Assembly (NCBI RefSeq): GCF_001280845.1
Contig: NZ_LGHP01000001.1
Span: 3,046,356 to 3,110,355 of the forward strand
Direction of reading: 5' to 3'
Origin: Bacillus sp. FJAT-28004
GTDB lineage: Bacteria; Bacillota; Bacilli; Paenibacillales; Paenibacillaceae
DNA: 64,000 nt
This document shows positions 33,990 to 43,196 of this stretch, piece by piece (within the stretch, counting starts at the first letter, position 1; each line of letters opens with the position of its first letter). Position numbers and translations under genes: made by a program. The notes beneath the pieces were generated by a model. It was not told the DNA's origin. It saw only the letters and a program-made list of their open reading frames with translations, and did not search any database.

Positions 33990-35408
33990 ATGGATCAAGA
34001 AAACAAAGGCATGTCCCGCAGAGAGTTTATAGGAAATGCTAGCAAAATAGGAGGCGCATCAGCCGTTCTGGGCGTTATGGGTACGATGGGCTTATTCACA
34101 CCCGATCAGGCAAGCGCAGATGCTGCGAAGAAGAAGGATGACTCCAAAACCAAAAAGCTGGGAAAAAACAGTTCGTATATGCTGTTGAACGTTCGTCTGG
34201 AAAGCGGATATAAATATGAAAACGGGCAGGTCGTTGCAACAGAAACCGTCCTTCGCAATCTGCAAATCGATAAAGGCACCATTACGAAAATACTTGATAC
34301 AAAATTGGAATACGGAAAAGGCATCGATTGTTATGACGCAAAGGGCATGCTGCTTCTGCCTTCCTTCAGAGATATGCATATTCATTTGGACAAAACCTTT
34401 TACGGAGGTCCTTGGCGAGCAGTTAGGCCGACAAAAAACGGTATTTTCGACCGTATTACCGAGGAGCAGACGCTGCTGCCACTATTGCTGCCAACTGCGC
34501 AAGAGCGAGCGGAGAAGCTCATTGAGCTCATACTAGGCTACGGCTCAACATATGTCCGAAGCCATTGCAATATCGATCAGACCGTCGGCCTCAAAAACCT
34601 GGAGAAGCTGAAGCTTGCCCTATCCAACTATTCGGACAAAATTTCGCATGAAATCGTCGCGTTCCCTCAGCACGGCCTGCTGCGTTCCAATGTTGAGGGG
34701 CTGATTCGCGATGCGATGCAGCTTGGCGTTACGCATGTCGGAGGACTAGATCCTACCTCGGTTGACGCCGATATGGAAAAATCGCTGCAGACGATGGTAC
34801 AAATTGCGGTAGACTACAAGGCCGGCATTGATATTCACCTTCACGAGGGAGGCGAAACGGGCTTAAAGGCTATTCGAAGATTAGCCGATCTCACGGAGGA
34901 AGCTGGCCTTCAAGGAAAAGTTACGGTCAGCCATGCCTTCTCGCTCGCTTCGTTAACAGCAGGCGCCGACGTTGAACTGGCTGACCGCCTTGCATCGCTC
35001 GGCATCTCTATTGCTTCATCCGTACCGATCGGCAAAGGCGTGATGCCGATTCCGCTGCTTCAGAAGCAAAAGGTGAACGTTCTGCTCGGCAATGACAGCA
35101 TTACGGATCACTGGTCGCCATTCGGTATTGGGGATACGCTGCAGAAGGCACATCTTGCCGCACAGCTGTATGGCTGGTCCAGCGAATACAATCTGTCCCG
35201 CGCACTTTCCCTGGCTACCGGCGGCATTATGCCGTTAGACGAGTCGGGTAAGCAAATATGGCCAAAGGTCGGCGATGCGGCAACCGCCGTGCTCGTTCCG
35301 GCAAGCTGCTCGGCCGAGACGGTTGCAAGGCTGCCGGAACGAGCAGCTGTTCTGCATAAAGGGACGCTCGCCTCAGGCTCACTGGAAGCGGTAAAGCCAA
35401 AGAAATAG
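33990..35408 (+). CDS. Tat-exported CodA-like amidohydrolase
   Basis: 472 residues. The N-terminus MSRREFIGNASKIGGASAVL is a twin-arginine signal with RRxF, a weakly hydrophobic core and ASA cleavage near residue 40. The mature part is a metal-dependent amidohydrolase of the cytosine-deaminase/AtzC branch: MHIHLDKTF, RSHCNIDQTVG, IHLHEGGETG, VSHAFS and GNDSITDHWSPFG. These supply the barrel histidines and the late aspartate, so it likely deaminates or hydrolyses a heterocyclic nitrogen compound outside the membrane. AGAGGAGG is 6 nt from the ATG at 33990. Placed with tatA, tatC and a GlnR-like regulator, it looks like the dedicated cargo. Confidence 0.88.
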   Translation: MDQENKGMSRREFIGNASKIGGASAVLGVMGTMGLFTPDQASADAAKKKDDSKTKKLGKNSSYMLLNVRLESGYKYENGQVVATETVLRNLQIDKGTITKILDTKLEYGKGIDCYDAKGMLLLPSFRDMHIHLDKTFYGGPWRAVRPTKNGIFDRITEEQTLLPLLLPTAQERAEKLIELILGYGSTYVRSHCNIDQTVGLKNLEKLKLALSNYSDKISHEIVAFPQHGLLRSNVEGLIRDAMQLGVTHVGGLDPTSVDADMEKSLQTMVQIAVDYKAGIDIHLHEGGETGLKAIRRLADLTEEAGLQGKVTVSHAFSLASLTAGADVELADRLASLGISIASSVPIGKGVMPIPLLQKQKVNVLLGNDSITDHWSPFGIGDTLQKAHLAAQLYGWSSEYNLSRALSLATGGIMPLDESGKQIWPKVGDAATAVLVPASCSAETVARLPERAAVLHKGTLASGSLEAVKPKK

Positions 35409-35421
35409 CTGCCAGATTATC

Positions 35422-35469
35422 GAAGAAGAGGCTAATCTCATCCTTTTGGGAGAGATTAGCCTCTTCTTC
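35422..35469. terminator. Long bidirectional terminator
   Basis: A perfect 18-bp stem GAAGAAGAGGCTAATCTC/GAGATTAGCCTCTTCTTC with a 12-nt loop. The convergent MFS gene's stop codon (35468-35470) overlaps the end of the stem. The T tract is short on both sides. Confidence 0.85.
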
Positions 35470-36685
35470 ATCTTGATGGAACATTTGCTTGTCCGAGCTC
35501 GCGCCTCCGCTTCAGCCATACGCTTATGCCAGCGGCAGCCATCATCATGCCTGTGAAGACGAAGATCCAATGGATGCCAACAGCAAGTCCAAGCAATCCG
35601 CCTATTAGCGGCCCAAGCATGGCGCCGAACTGGTTGGCGCTCGTTGTGAGTCCAAACGATCTGCCTCTAAACTGCTCATCCGTGCTTTGCACGACAAGCG
35701 TATTAACGATCGGACCGATGCCAGCCATGAACAAGCCGAAAATAAATTGCACGATAGCGAACAGCCACAAGTCTTGAACGAAGTACTGCATGCTTATGAC
35801 CATGCCGGCACAGAGCAAACATATGACGAGAATGCGATAATACCCTTTTTTCTCTCCCAGCCTTCCCCAGATCGGAGAAGCAAGAATACCCGCTATTCCA
35901 ATCAGCGAGAGAACAAAGCCGGCAGAGAGCACAGCCCCCTGCAGTCCGCCTTGCAATTTAGCGATATGCAGCGTAAGCAGCGGCTGAATCATATTCACTG
36001 AAAGCTGGAATAGAACAAGCAGCATAAGCATGCTCATTAGCGCGCGGTTGCGGAACGCCATGCGGTATGTGACAGGCTCCGCCTGTTTCTTCCCCGCAAC
36101 TGCGTCTTCTGATGCGTCCGCTTTCCCTTCTCTGACCCAAATAATAACTGCCACTGTAGCAACCAGTATGATGATGGCGGCCACGACGAAGGATCTGCGG
36201 AGGCCGAACGCTTCGGCGAGCAGCCCTCCGAACAGCGGACCGAGAATTCCGCCTGTCATTGTACCCGCTTGCATTATGCCGAGACTCCAGCCCAGCTTCT
36301 CCTTAGGCGCAACCGAAGCTACAATCGACATGGATGCCGGAACGAATCCGCCCACAAAACCATGCAGCATTCGGACACCCACGAGCTGCCACGGCGTTTG
36401 CACGAAGGCGATTAAGGCATAAATGACGGCCAAGCTGAGCCCTGCCCGAATAACCATTTTGCGTTTCCCGTATTTGTCTGCAAGCAGTCCCCATAAGGGA
36501 GCCATCACTGCCCCGACGAGAAACGCCGAGGAATGTACGATTCCCGCCCATAGATTAATGGAGCTTTCCGGCACTCCCAGATCGAAGAGGAATAGCGGCA
36601 GAAAAGGAACCGACATCGTGTAGCTTGAGCTGCAGAACAGAACGCCGAACCATAAAATAAACATCGTACGCTTCCATGATTGCAC
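35468..36685 (-). CDS. MFS transporter, multidrug-type exporter
   Basis: About 405 residues, twelve membrane helices, major facilitator superfamily. The loop 2-3 motif GLLADKYGKRKMVI and the motif-C-like GIMQAGTMTGGILGPLFGGL (helix 5, antiporter signature) suggest proton-coupled export of drugs or metabolites. Second half carries SPIWGRLGEKKGYY. I start at GTG 36685, where AGGGGG is 9 nt upstream; an ATG at 36730 has no good site. Substrate unknown. It ends inside the terminator shared with the Tat amidohydrolase. Confidence 0.9.
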   Translation of the reverse strand: MQSWKRTMFILWFGVLFCSSSYTMSVPFLPLFLFDLGVPESSINLWAGIVHSSAFLVGAVMAPLWGLLADKYGKRKMVIRAGLSLAVIYALIAFVQTPWQLVGVRMLHGFVGGFVPASMSIVASVAPKEKLGWSLGIMQAGTMTGGILGPLFGGLLAEAFGLRRSFVVAAIIILVATVAVIIWVREGKADASEDAVAGKKQAEPVTYRMAFRNRALMSMLMLLVLFQLSVNMIQPLLTLHIAKLQGGLQGAVLSAGFVLSLIGIAGILASPIWGRLGEKKGYYRILVICLLCAGMVISMQYFVQDLWLFAIVQFIFGLFMAGIGPIVNTLVVQSTDEQFRGRSFGLTTSANQFGAMLGPLIGGLLGLAVGIHWIFVFTGMMMAAAGISVWLKRRRELGQANVPSR

Positions 36686-36869
36686 GGCTGGTAACCCCCT
36701 GTTCGCCTCGTTGAATGAGTTCCGGTGCATTCTTCACTATTATCCACTATACGCTTCCTTTACAAATTGTTCAAAAACCGCACGAAGGAGCATAGAGAAG
36801 GAAAACGCCCGTAAAAGACGATTAAAGAAGCACAATGAGGTTTTTTGCGCTTAGATCAGCCGAAAAGAA

Positions 36870-36906
36870 AAATGGTAGAGTCAGGACTCTCCCTGCTCTA
36901 CCATTT
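36870..36906 (-). terminator. Terminator of the SGNH hydrolase gene
   Basis: AAATGGTAGAG/CTCTACCATTT with an inner CAGG/CCTG extension. On the minus strand TTT-rich sequence follows. It lies 16 nt after the stop at 36923. The rest of gap 36731-36869 holds nothing recognisable. Confidence 0.85.
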
Positions 36907-36922
36907 TGTTCACAAGCCTATA

Positions 36923-38062
36923 CTACACAATGTTGCTAAGAACCTTTAAGACGCGCACGCTTGTCCCCGTACTCCGCTCATCCTTCAGCCCTGTATTACG
37001 GACTGTAATTCGCATGTTGTGGTTGTCCGGTTGGAGAGGAAACATCGCTATCACTGGCCGAAATGCTCCCAAGCACCAATCGTCAAATAACTGAACCTGA
37101 TTAAAGATTAATCCATTTAATGAATATTCAAAAATACCGGTATCAGGGCCGCATAACAGCAAGAGTCCGGCGCTCCGTCCATTGACGGTAAAGGAAAGGG
37201 ACGCCTCCTTTATTTCCGTAAAAAGATGCTCGGAATGATACCGCCAATTGATGAGCGGCTCTGGCTGCGCCTCCTTGAGAATAAAGCCATCTTGCTGAAC
37301 TGCTTGACGAGAATCCAGCATCGCAGCATATTCGTAATTTCTTTCGTCTTTCGGAGATGGCAAAGCTGGGATTCCCGGCTTGTACGCACTACTAGATTCC
37401 CTAGCAAGAGCCGTTTCCAAAAAGGTCTGCACATACTGGGCATACAGCGCATAACCCGCATCATTCGGATGTACAAGATCAGGAGCGAGCTCTTCCCAGC
37501 GCGTTTGGCCTGCCTCTATCAGATTATAGATATTGGCCGCGAAGTTAACGGATGGGATATGATAATGGGTCGCGACCTCCTCATGAACGGCAATATTGAA
37601 TGGCATTCCGGAGGACAAGTTTTTCTCCGCCGCCGTATAAAGGAAACAGATGTCTGCCTGCGGCGACAGCCTCCTGCACTGCCGTACGATTCCTTCCATG
37701 CCTCGAATCGATTCTTCGCGGTCCTCCCCATCGTTGACGCTGAATTCAACGAACAATAAATCAATTTCTCCATTCAGCAAGACATGCTCTCTCATGCGAT
37801 GGGCGCCGAAGGTGGAATTCGTGCCCCCGACCCCCGCATTTATGCAAGTCACCTTCTCTTCAGAAAATCGTTCTCTCAAATAACTCTCGGTAATGGCACG
37901 CCAGCTGGTCTTATTCGGATCGGACGCTCCATAACCCTCTGTTATGGAACCCCCAAGAAAAGCAACGGCTATTGGTTCGTTTCGGAAGAGCTTTTGATTC
38001 AGGTTAGGCAATCCTCCTCGCAGGCTCATATAATGGCTGGCAGGCTGGTCTAATTTACTCAT
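36923..38062 (-). CDS. Two-domain SGNH/GDSL hydrolase
   Basis: 379 residues. SGNH block I AFLGGSITEGYGA, the asparagine region VNAGVGGTNS, block III VEFSVNDG and block V PDLVHPNDAGY are present, so the serine hydrolase site is complete. A C-terminal beta-rich part (about 240-379) may bind carbohydrate. No signal peptide. The ATG at 38062 has AGGGGG 7 nt upstream. It follows the GH27 gene with a terminator between them, so an acetylesterase acting on the same glycan is a reasonable inference. Confidence 0.86.
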   Translation of the reverse strand: MSKLDQPASHYMSLRGGLPNLNQKLFRNEPIAVAFLGGSITEGYGASDPNKTSWRAITESYLRERFSEEKVTCINAGVGGTNSTFGAHRMREHVLLNGEIDLLFVEFSVNDGEDREESIRGMEGIVRQCRRLSPQADICFLYTAAEKNLSSGMPFNIAVHEEVATHYHIPSVNFAANIYNLIEAGQTRWEELAPDLVHPNDAGYALYAQYVQTFLETALARESSSAYKPGIPALPSPKDERNYEYAAMLDSRQAVQQDGFILKEAQPEPLINWRYHSEHLFTEIKEASLSFTVNGRSAGLLLLCGPDTGIFEYSLNGLIFNQVQLFDDWCLGAFRPVIAMFPLQPDNHNMRITVRNTGLKDERSTGTSVRVLKVLSNIV

Positions 38063-38080
38063 AATTAATCCCCCTAAAAA

Positions 38081-38108
38081 GAGCCCCCCTAATGATTTAG
38101 GAGGGCTC
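38081..38108 (-). terminator. Terminator between GH27 and the SGNH gene
   Basis: GAGCCC-CCTAA/TTAGG-GGGCTC stem with one mismatch and TTTTT on the minus strand, immediately before the SGNH ribosome binding site. Leakage could still feed the SGNH gene. Confidence 0.82.
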
Positions 38109-38114
38109 TCTCTA

Positions 38115-41100
38115 TTATTTAATTGAAGCTGCCAAGATGTCGTCAAATGCCCAGTGCGTGCTAGGTACATCCCTCCACGGAGATTGCCCTACGCCGCTTG
38201 GCTTCTCTCTGCCAATCACCTTGTTGATGATACTAGCCGCTTCGGCACGCGTCAAAGCATGATCCGGCTTAAAGCTACCGTCCTGATAGCCGCTAATGAT
38301 TCCAGCAGCCTGCACGTTCAGAATAGCAGTATACGCCCAATGACCCGAAATATCCGTAAAGCCTGTTCCTGTTTTCTCAGTGTCGCCTATAATCGAAGAA
38401 ACAAGCTTGGCCATCTCGGCACGCGTAATCGATTTTCCAGCTCCGAATGTGCCGTTTGCGTAGCCTTGCATCAAGCCCATTCTGGTCACATTCGAAATGG
38501 CCTCCTTCGCCCAATCGGAATTGCGAACGTCGCTGTAAGCAATGTCCGCCGCTGCCTTCTCGCGATTTACGACTCTGGACAACATAGCCGCGATCTCAGC
38601 GCGGGTTACTTTGTTGTCCGGCTTGAAGGTGCCGTCTCCATAGCCGTTCATGTAGGCGTCATTCAAAAGACCCGGCGCTGCTGTCGGTGCTGCCGTTGGT
38701 GTTACATCTGGCGTTACTGCTGGCGGCGCTGTCGGCGCTGTCGTTGGTGTTGGTGTTGGTGTTGGCGTCGGTGTTGGTGTCGGCGTTGGCGTTGGCGTCG
38801 GCAATGTTGCGCTATTTACGGTGAACCTCACACCATCTATCCGCATAAAATCACCGGATTTTTTCACAGCCTTAAGCGTATGGACACCGTTTGTCAGCCC
38901 GGAAATGCTGTAAACGTCTTGCTGTGTGATCCTGCTCGCGTTATATGCACTTACCGTTTCCTTAAACACACCGTCTACGTAAATAGCGATGTCGCCCTGC
39001 GAAGATGACTTAGGCGCAAGCAATGCAATGCCTGTTCCTGTAAATGTATACTCCAAAAAGTCGTCATTCGTCATCGTATAGTGGATATCATTTTGATAAT
39101 CCCCTTTGTAGGAGATCGCTAAGCTGACTGCTCCATCCGGCTGTACCGCTAAGTATTCCTTCTTGATTGTAATCACATTACCAGATATCGTGTAATCCTT
39201 GCCCGCTGCAAGAGGGGTCTCGCCATTCACAATACCAAGCAGGTTGCTTCCGTCAATGCCTAGCGTTGTCGTCACATCAGCCTGTGCCGTCTTGTCAAAG
39301 CTGGCTGAATCGGGGCTGATCATATCCGCTGTTTTGAATTTCAATTGATCCAGCAGCATGTAATAGCCCGATTTCTTAACAGCCTTAATGGTATGCGTCC
39401 CCTCGGAAAGCCCATCGATGCTGTATACGGTTTGCAGAATCTGCCTGCTTGCATTGTGCGTACTGATCGTTTGCTTGAACACGTTATCCACATAGATGTC
39501 GATATCGCCCTGCGAGGAATCCTTTTCTGTAATCACTTCAATGCCCGTGCCCACGAACGTAAACTCAAAATAATCGTTGTTGGCCTCGGTGTAATGCACA
39601 TCATCCTTGTAATCACCAAACCCCCTATTTCTGCCATGCTGCCAAGCGCCTTTATACGAGATTTCGCTATCATCATTATTGATGGATACATAGCGGCCTC
39701 TGGACGTATCGCTCACCACAATCGTCAGGTTCTGAGCGGCGCCGCCGCTGAAGGACAAGGTCAGATTGGCCATACCGTTTGGTTTAGCCGAAAGATATTC
39801 CTTCTTGATCGTAAGCTGGCTGCCCGATACTTGGTAGTCGACGCCTGCTTGAAGAGCGGTACCGCCGTCGTCAACTCCGCTTAGGCTGTTGCCGTTAAAG
39901 GCAACATTCGTCGTAACATCGGCCTGTGCGGACGCTTTTTTGTCAAAGCTAAGCGCACTAGGGCTGATCGAGCTGTTCTGTCCAGTTGTATCGCTAACCG
40001 CAATCGACAAGGACTGCGAGGCTCCGTGATCGAAGCTAAAGCTCAAATTAGCTGTACCGGTCGGCAACGTTGCCAGATACCCTTTCTTGATCGTCACTTC
40101 GTCACCCGCTACGATATAATCAGTGCCGTCCAGCAATGCTGCTGCGCCGTTCGAAATGCCAACAAGCGTATTTCCGTTAAGCGTCATCGTGGTCGTGACG
40201 TCTTCCTGCAGGTCCGCTTTCTTATCGAAGCTTCCTGCGCCTGGGTTAATCGTGCTGTTTGCCGCCAATGAATCGATAACATCAACAGCTATTGTCTGAG
40301 TCGCTCCCCCGTTAAAAGCAAAGGTCAGGCTAGAAGGTCCAATCGGCTGGACGGCAAGATATTCCTTCTTGATCGTCACCGTATTACCTGAAACCGTGTA
40401 ATCCGTATCCGAAACCAATGCTGCGGAGCTGCCCGTAATGCCGCTCAGGCTGCTTCCGTCGCCCGTTGTCGTCAATGTAAGGTCAGCCTGCTGTCCGGCA
40501 GCCTTGTCAAATACTCCTGTGTTCGCGCTAATCAAATCCGGCACGCTGATCCGCAATTTATCCAGCAGCAGGAAGTACCCCGATTTCTTCACCGCCTTGA
40601 GCGTGTGGGGACCGTTCGAGAGACCGGTTACGTTGAATACCGGCTGCTGCGCTAATCTGCCGATATTGTAGGTGCTTACGGTTTGCTGGAACTGGTTATC
40701 CACGTAGATGTCCACTTCGCCCTGGGAGGGATCCATTTCGGTAATGAATTCGATGCCCGTTCCCGTAAACGTATATTCAAAGAAATCGTTATTGTTCGCC
40801 TCGGCGTAATGCACGTCGTCCATATAATCGCCAAGTCCGCGGTTGTTGCTGCGGTTCCAGCCTCCCGTATATACGATAGACGTATCGTCGTCATTGACGG
40901 AAATCGAGCCGCCAATGGATGAATCTCTTACGACAAGTGAAACATGCTGCTCCGCACCCGCATCGAAGGTAAATGTCAACACCGTCGTTCCTGCCTCGAG
41001 CGCGACAAGAAATGCCTTCTTAATCGTCAGCTGGCTGCCTGATACGGTATAATCCGTGCCTGGCGCCAAAGCATTTCCATTAAGCGCTACCCCCGTTAAT

Positions 41101-43022
41101 TGATTGCCGTTTAACGCTGTCGTCAGCGAAAGGTCGGCCTGGGCCGAAGACTTCTTGTCAAAGTTGACCGTTCCCGGTGTAACTTTGCTGTCCCTTATCG
41201 TCGTATCGCTTATCGTAACGACTAGCGTCTGCGAAGCTCCCCCGCTGAAGGTGAACTTCAAATTGGTCGTGCCTTCCTGCCTTGCCGCCAAATACTCTTT
41301 CTTGATGGTCACTTCATTATCGGACACCGTATAATCCGTACCCGGTGCCAGCGCTGACCCATTGTTCGAAATGCTGCTCAGCGTATTGTCATTAAGCGCC
41401 ATAACCGTCGTCACATCCGCCTGCTCCTCGGTCTTCTTATTGAAGCTTGCCGTAGATGGGCTTATTGTGCTGTTTTGCGCCGTGGCATCGCTTACATCAA
41501 TGACTAAATTTTGTTTGTCTCCAGCTAGCTCTTGACCGCCGTTTCTCGTCCAAGCGCCCGTGTACTTCATGCCGGTATCGTCATCGTTGGCGGCTGCCGT
41601 TCCGTCCAGCGCCACTACCTTGAACAAACGCGATCCATGCGAAGCCAAATCTACCGAGCTATAGCCGGTATTAAAAGTGCCCAAATCCTCATGGCTCCAT
41701 AGGTCGCGAACCGTAGCCGGGCCAGTCAAGCCGATATCGCTCCAATTGACGTTAACCGTCGCAGCAGAGCTTCCGAGGTTAAAAAGTCCGACTGTATAGC
41801 TTCCGTCGCCGTTATTCGCATACCACACCTGTTGCTCGGTATCGGTCGACACCGGATGCCCCGGGCGGCCGGCCTGATTGACGGCGATGACCTCTTCGTT
41901 CGTGAGCAATTCCAGACCGTAGTCATCCAGTCGGGTCATATCGTTGCCGATATATAGCTGCGCCGACGACAAAGCCCAGAACGACATCGCCGTCTTGCGT
42001 TCGTCCGGCGTAATGCCGTCCATCGCCCCGTTACCGATGTTCAGCGAGTCGAAATCGTTCCAGCCGCCGGGACCAGCATGGCGCCAAAACTTCTCTGCTT
42101 TCGGAAAGAGCCTGACGACACTGCTCCAGTTCGTTAAAGCTCCCGCGCAATAACATTCGATATCCCAATCAACGCGCCAGCCGTTCGAATATTCCTTCCA
42201 GTGGTCGATATATTTGATGTCGAGCGCCCAGGACAGCTCCAGCCAGATATCATGCGGCTCAAGCGCCTGCGACCAGGCTTTTACGTCATCCCTCGAATCC
42301 AGAGAAAGGTCGGAGATGCCCGACCCCGGCGTGACGCTGTCGAACTTCAGAAAGTCGACGCCCCACTCGGCATAGAGATCGGCGATGGAGTCTATGTATT
42401 TTTGCGCGCACGCATTGGAGAAATCCATTTTGTAGCCAAAGCCCCATGAGTCCGACTCTTTCGTGGGGTCGCCGATATCCTTCATCGAACAGCCTGGTGC
42501 GTTGTAGATGGGCAAATCCTGATCATAGGCCTCCTGCGACAAGCCTGGAATGGTGTACAGGCCGAACTTCTGCCCGTTCGCATGAACGTAGTCGATGACC
42601 TCCTGCAGTCCGTCAGGAAAAAGCGTCGTGCTCGGAATCGGCCGGCCGTAACCGTCCATTCCCCCGTTCCAAGCCGCATCCACATTGATGTATTCATAGC
42701 CGTATGGCTGCAGCTTCTCATGCATCGCATCCGATTGTGCTTTAATCTGTTCGGCGGTAATCCACTTGCCTCCGTTGCCGCCATTAGTAGATTCCCAAAC
42801 CTGCATGCTATAGCTGCTCCAGCCCATATACGGCTTAGCCGCTATTTCTTTCTTGGCCGCCTCCGCTACTTCGCCTCCCGGTGCGACTGTGCCCAGCTGC
42901 GCTGCCAATACAATAAATGCCAATAAATAAATTCGCGTCTTCCTCATCCAACTGCCCAAACTTTTCATCTCCTTTTTGTTATTCATTTGGTTACTCATTT
43001 GGAAACTCATTTGGTTATTCAC
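38115..43022 (-). CDS. Surface-anchored multimodular GH27 alpha-galactosidase
   Basis: 1635 residues. After a signal peptide (hydrophobic about 30-45) comes a GH27 barrel (about 60-470): KPYMGWSSYSM, nucleophile D228 in FLKFDSV, and the acid/base region GWRVDWDIE. Then about six X2-like beta modules (KKEYL motifs) alternate with three copies of a module ending HTLKAVKKSG. A PT-repeat linker (about 1380-1430) and three SLH repeats (each with TRAE) anchor it to the wall. It should remove alpha-galactose at the cell surface. The start GTG at 43022 is about 19 nt from AAAGGAGGG, so a later start is possible. The N-terminal 20 residues are M/N/Q low-complexity. It has its own AraC/cre-type promoter. 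Confidence 0.9.
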   Translation of the reverse strand: MNNQMSFQMSNQMNNKKEMKSLGSWMRKTRIYLLAFIVLAAQLGTVAPGGEVAEAAKKEIAAKPYMGWSSYSMQVWESTNGGNGGKWITAEQIKAQSDAMHEKLQPYGYEYINVDAAWNGGMDGYGRPIPSTTLFPDGLQEVIDYVHANGQKFGLYTIPGLSQEAYDQDLPIYNAPGCSMKDIGDPTKESDSWGFGYKMDFSNACAQKYIDSIADLYAEWGVDFLKFDSVTPGSGISDLSLDSRDDVKAWSQALEPHDIWLELSWALDIKYIDHWKEYSNGWRVDWDIECYCAGALTNWSSVVRLFPKAEKFWRHAGPGGWNDFDSLNIGNGAMDGITPDERKTAMSFWALSSAQLYIGNDMTRLDDYGLELLTNEEVIAVNQAGRPGHPVSTDTEQQVWYANNGDGSYTVGLFNLGSSAATVNVNWSDIGLTGPATVRDLWSHEDLGTFNTGYSSVDLASHGSRLFKVVALDGTAAANDDDTGMKYTGAWTRNGGQELAGDKQNLVIDVSDATAQNSTISPSTASFNKKTEEQADVTTVMALNDNTLSSISNNGSALAPGTDYTVSDNEVTIKKEYLAARQEGTTNLKFTFSGGASQTLVVTISDTTIRDSKVTPGTVNFDKKSSAQADLSLTTALNGNQLTGVALNGNALAPGTDYTVSGSQLTIKKAFLVALEAGTTVLTFTFDAGAEQHVSLVVRDSSIGGSISVNDDDTSIVYTGGWNRSNNRGLGDYMDDVHYAEANNNDFFEYTFTGTGIEFITEMDPSQGEVDIYVDNQFQQTVSTYNIGRLAQQPVFNVTGLSNGPHTLKAVKKSGYFLLLDKLRISVPDLISANTGVFDKAAGQQADLTLTTTGDGSSLSGITGSSAALVSDTDYTVSGNTVTIKKEYLAVQPIGPSSLTFAFNGGATQTIAVDVIDSLAANSTINPGAGSFDKKADLQEDVTTTMTLNGNTLVGISNGAAALLDGTDYIVAGDEVTIKKGYLATLPTGTANLSFSFDHGASQSLSIAVSDTTGQNSSISPSALSFDKKASAQADVTTNVAFNGNSLSGVDDGGTALQAGVDYQVSGSQLTIKKEYLSAKPNGMANLTLSFSGGAAQNLTIVVSDTSRGRYVSINNDDSEISYKGAWQHGRNRGFGDYKDDVHYTEANNDYFEFTFVGTGIEVITEKDSSQGDIDIYVDNVFKQTISTHNASRQILQTVYSIDGLSEGTHTIKAVKKSGYYMLLDQLKFKTADMISPDSASFDKTAQADVTTTLGIDGSNLLGIVNGETPLAAGKDYTISGNVITIKKEYLAVQPDGAVSLAISYKGDYQNDIHYTMTNDDFLEYTFTGTGIALLAPKSSSQGDIAIYVDGVFKETVSAYNASRITQQDVYSISGLTNGVHTLKAVKKSGDFMRIDGVRFTVNSATLPTPTPTPTPTPTPTPTPTPTTAPTAPPAVTPDVTPTAAPTAAPGLLNDAYMNGYGDGTFKPDNKVTRAEIAAMLSRVVNREKAAADIAYSDVRNSDWAKEAISNVTRMGLMQGYANGTFGAGKSITRAEMAKLVSSIIGDTEKTGTGFTDISGHWAYTAILNVQAAGIISGYQDGSFKPDHALTRAEAASIINKVIGREKPSGVGQSPWRDVPSTHWAFDDILAASIK
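38741..38802 (-). repeat. Hexameric PT-linker microsatellite
   Basis: About ten tandem GGTGTT-like hexamers (Pro-Thr codons on the minus strand) encoding the linker between catalytic/X2 modules and the SLH anchor. Length is probably variable by slippage. Confidence 0.85.
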
Positions 43023-43070
43023 TTTTGTTATTCGTTAACTCCCTCCTTTAGCAACATGCCGACTGTCAAA

Positions 43071-43147
43071 TGATAGCGCTTACCATAAATCGATAATAGT
43101 AGAATTCCCTAGCGATCTTATAGGTACATTTTTCCGTTTTACGTACA
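43071..43147 (-). promoter_or_regulatory. GH27 promoter: AraC-type half-sites, -10 and cre-like box
   Basis: On the minus strand: TGTACGTA (43147-43140), TGTACCTA (43128-43121), 22 nt, TATTAT (43098-43093), 12 nt, then AGCGCTA within GGTAAGCGCTATCA (43084-43071; one mismatch to cre). The -35 position is poor, so activation is likely needed. The same layout is found at 48716-48793. The remaining gap (43148-43196) has no further feature. Confidence 0.72.
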
Positions 43148-43196
43148 ATTACCCATATTTGAGGGGGCAATCCGCGCTTCGGCGTACCTTTACCGC

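Noticed and set aside
38741..38802. Hexamer array as a recombination or regulatory repeat
   Set aside because: It is in frame and encodes a Pro-Thr linker, as expected before SLH domains.
38154..39008. Long plus-strand reading frame (284 codons) opposite the SLH/linker part of the GH27 gene
   Set aside because: It is rich in Cys/Arg/Trp from the antisense of the PT linker, has no ribosome binding site, and lies entirely inside a real gene on the other strand.
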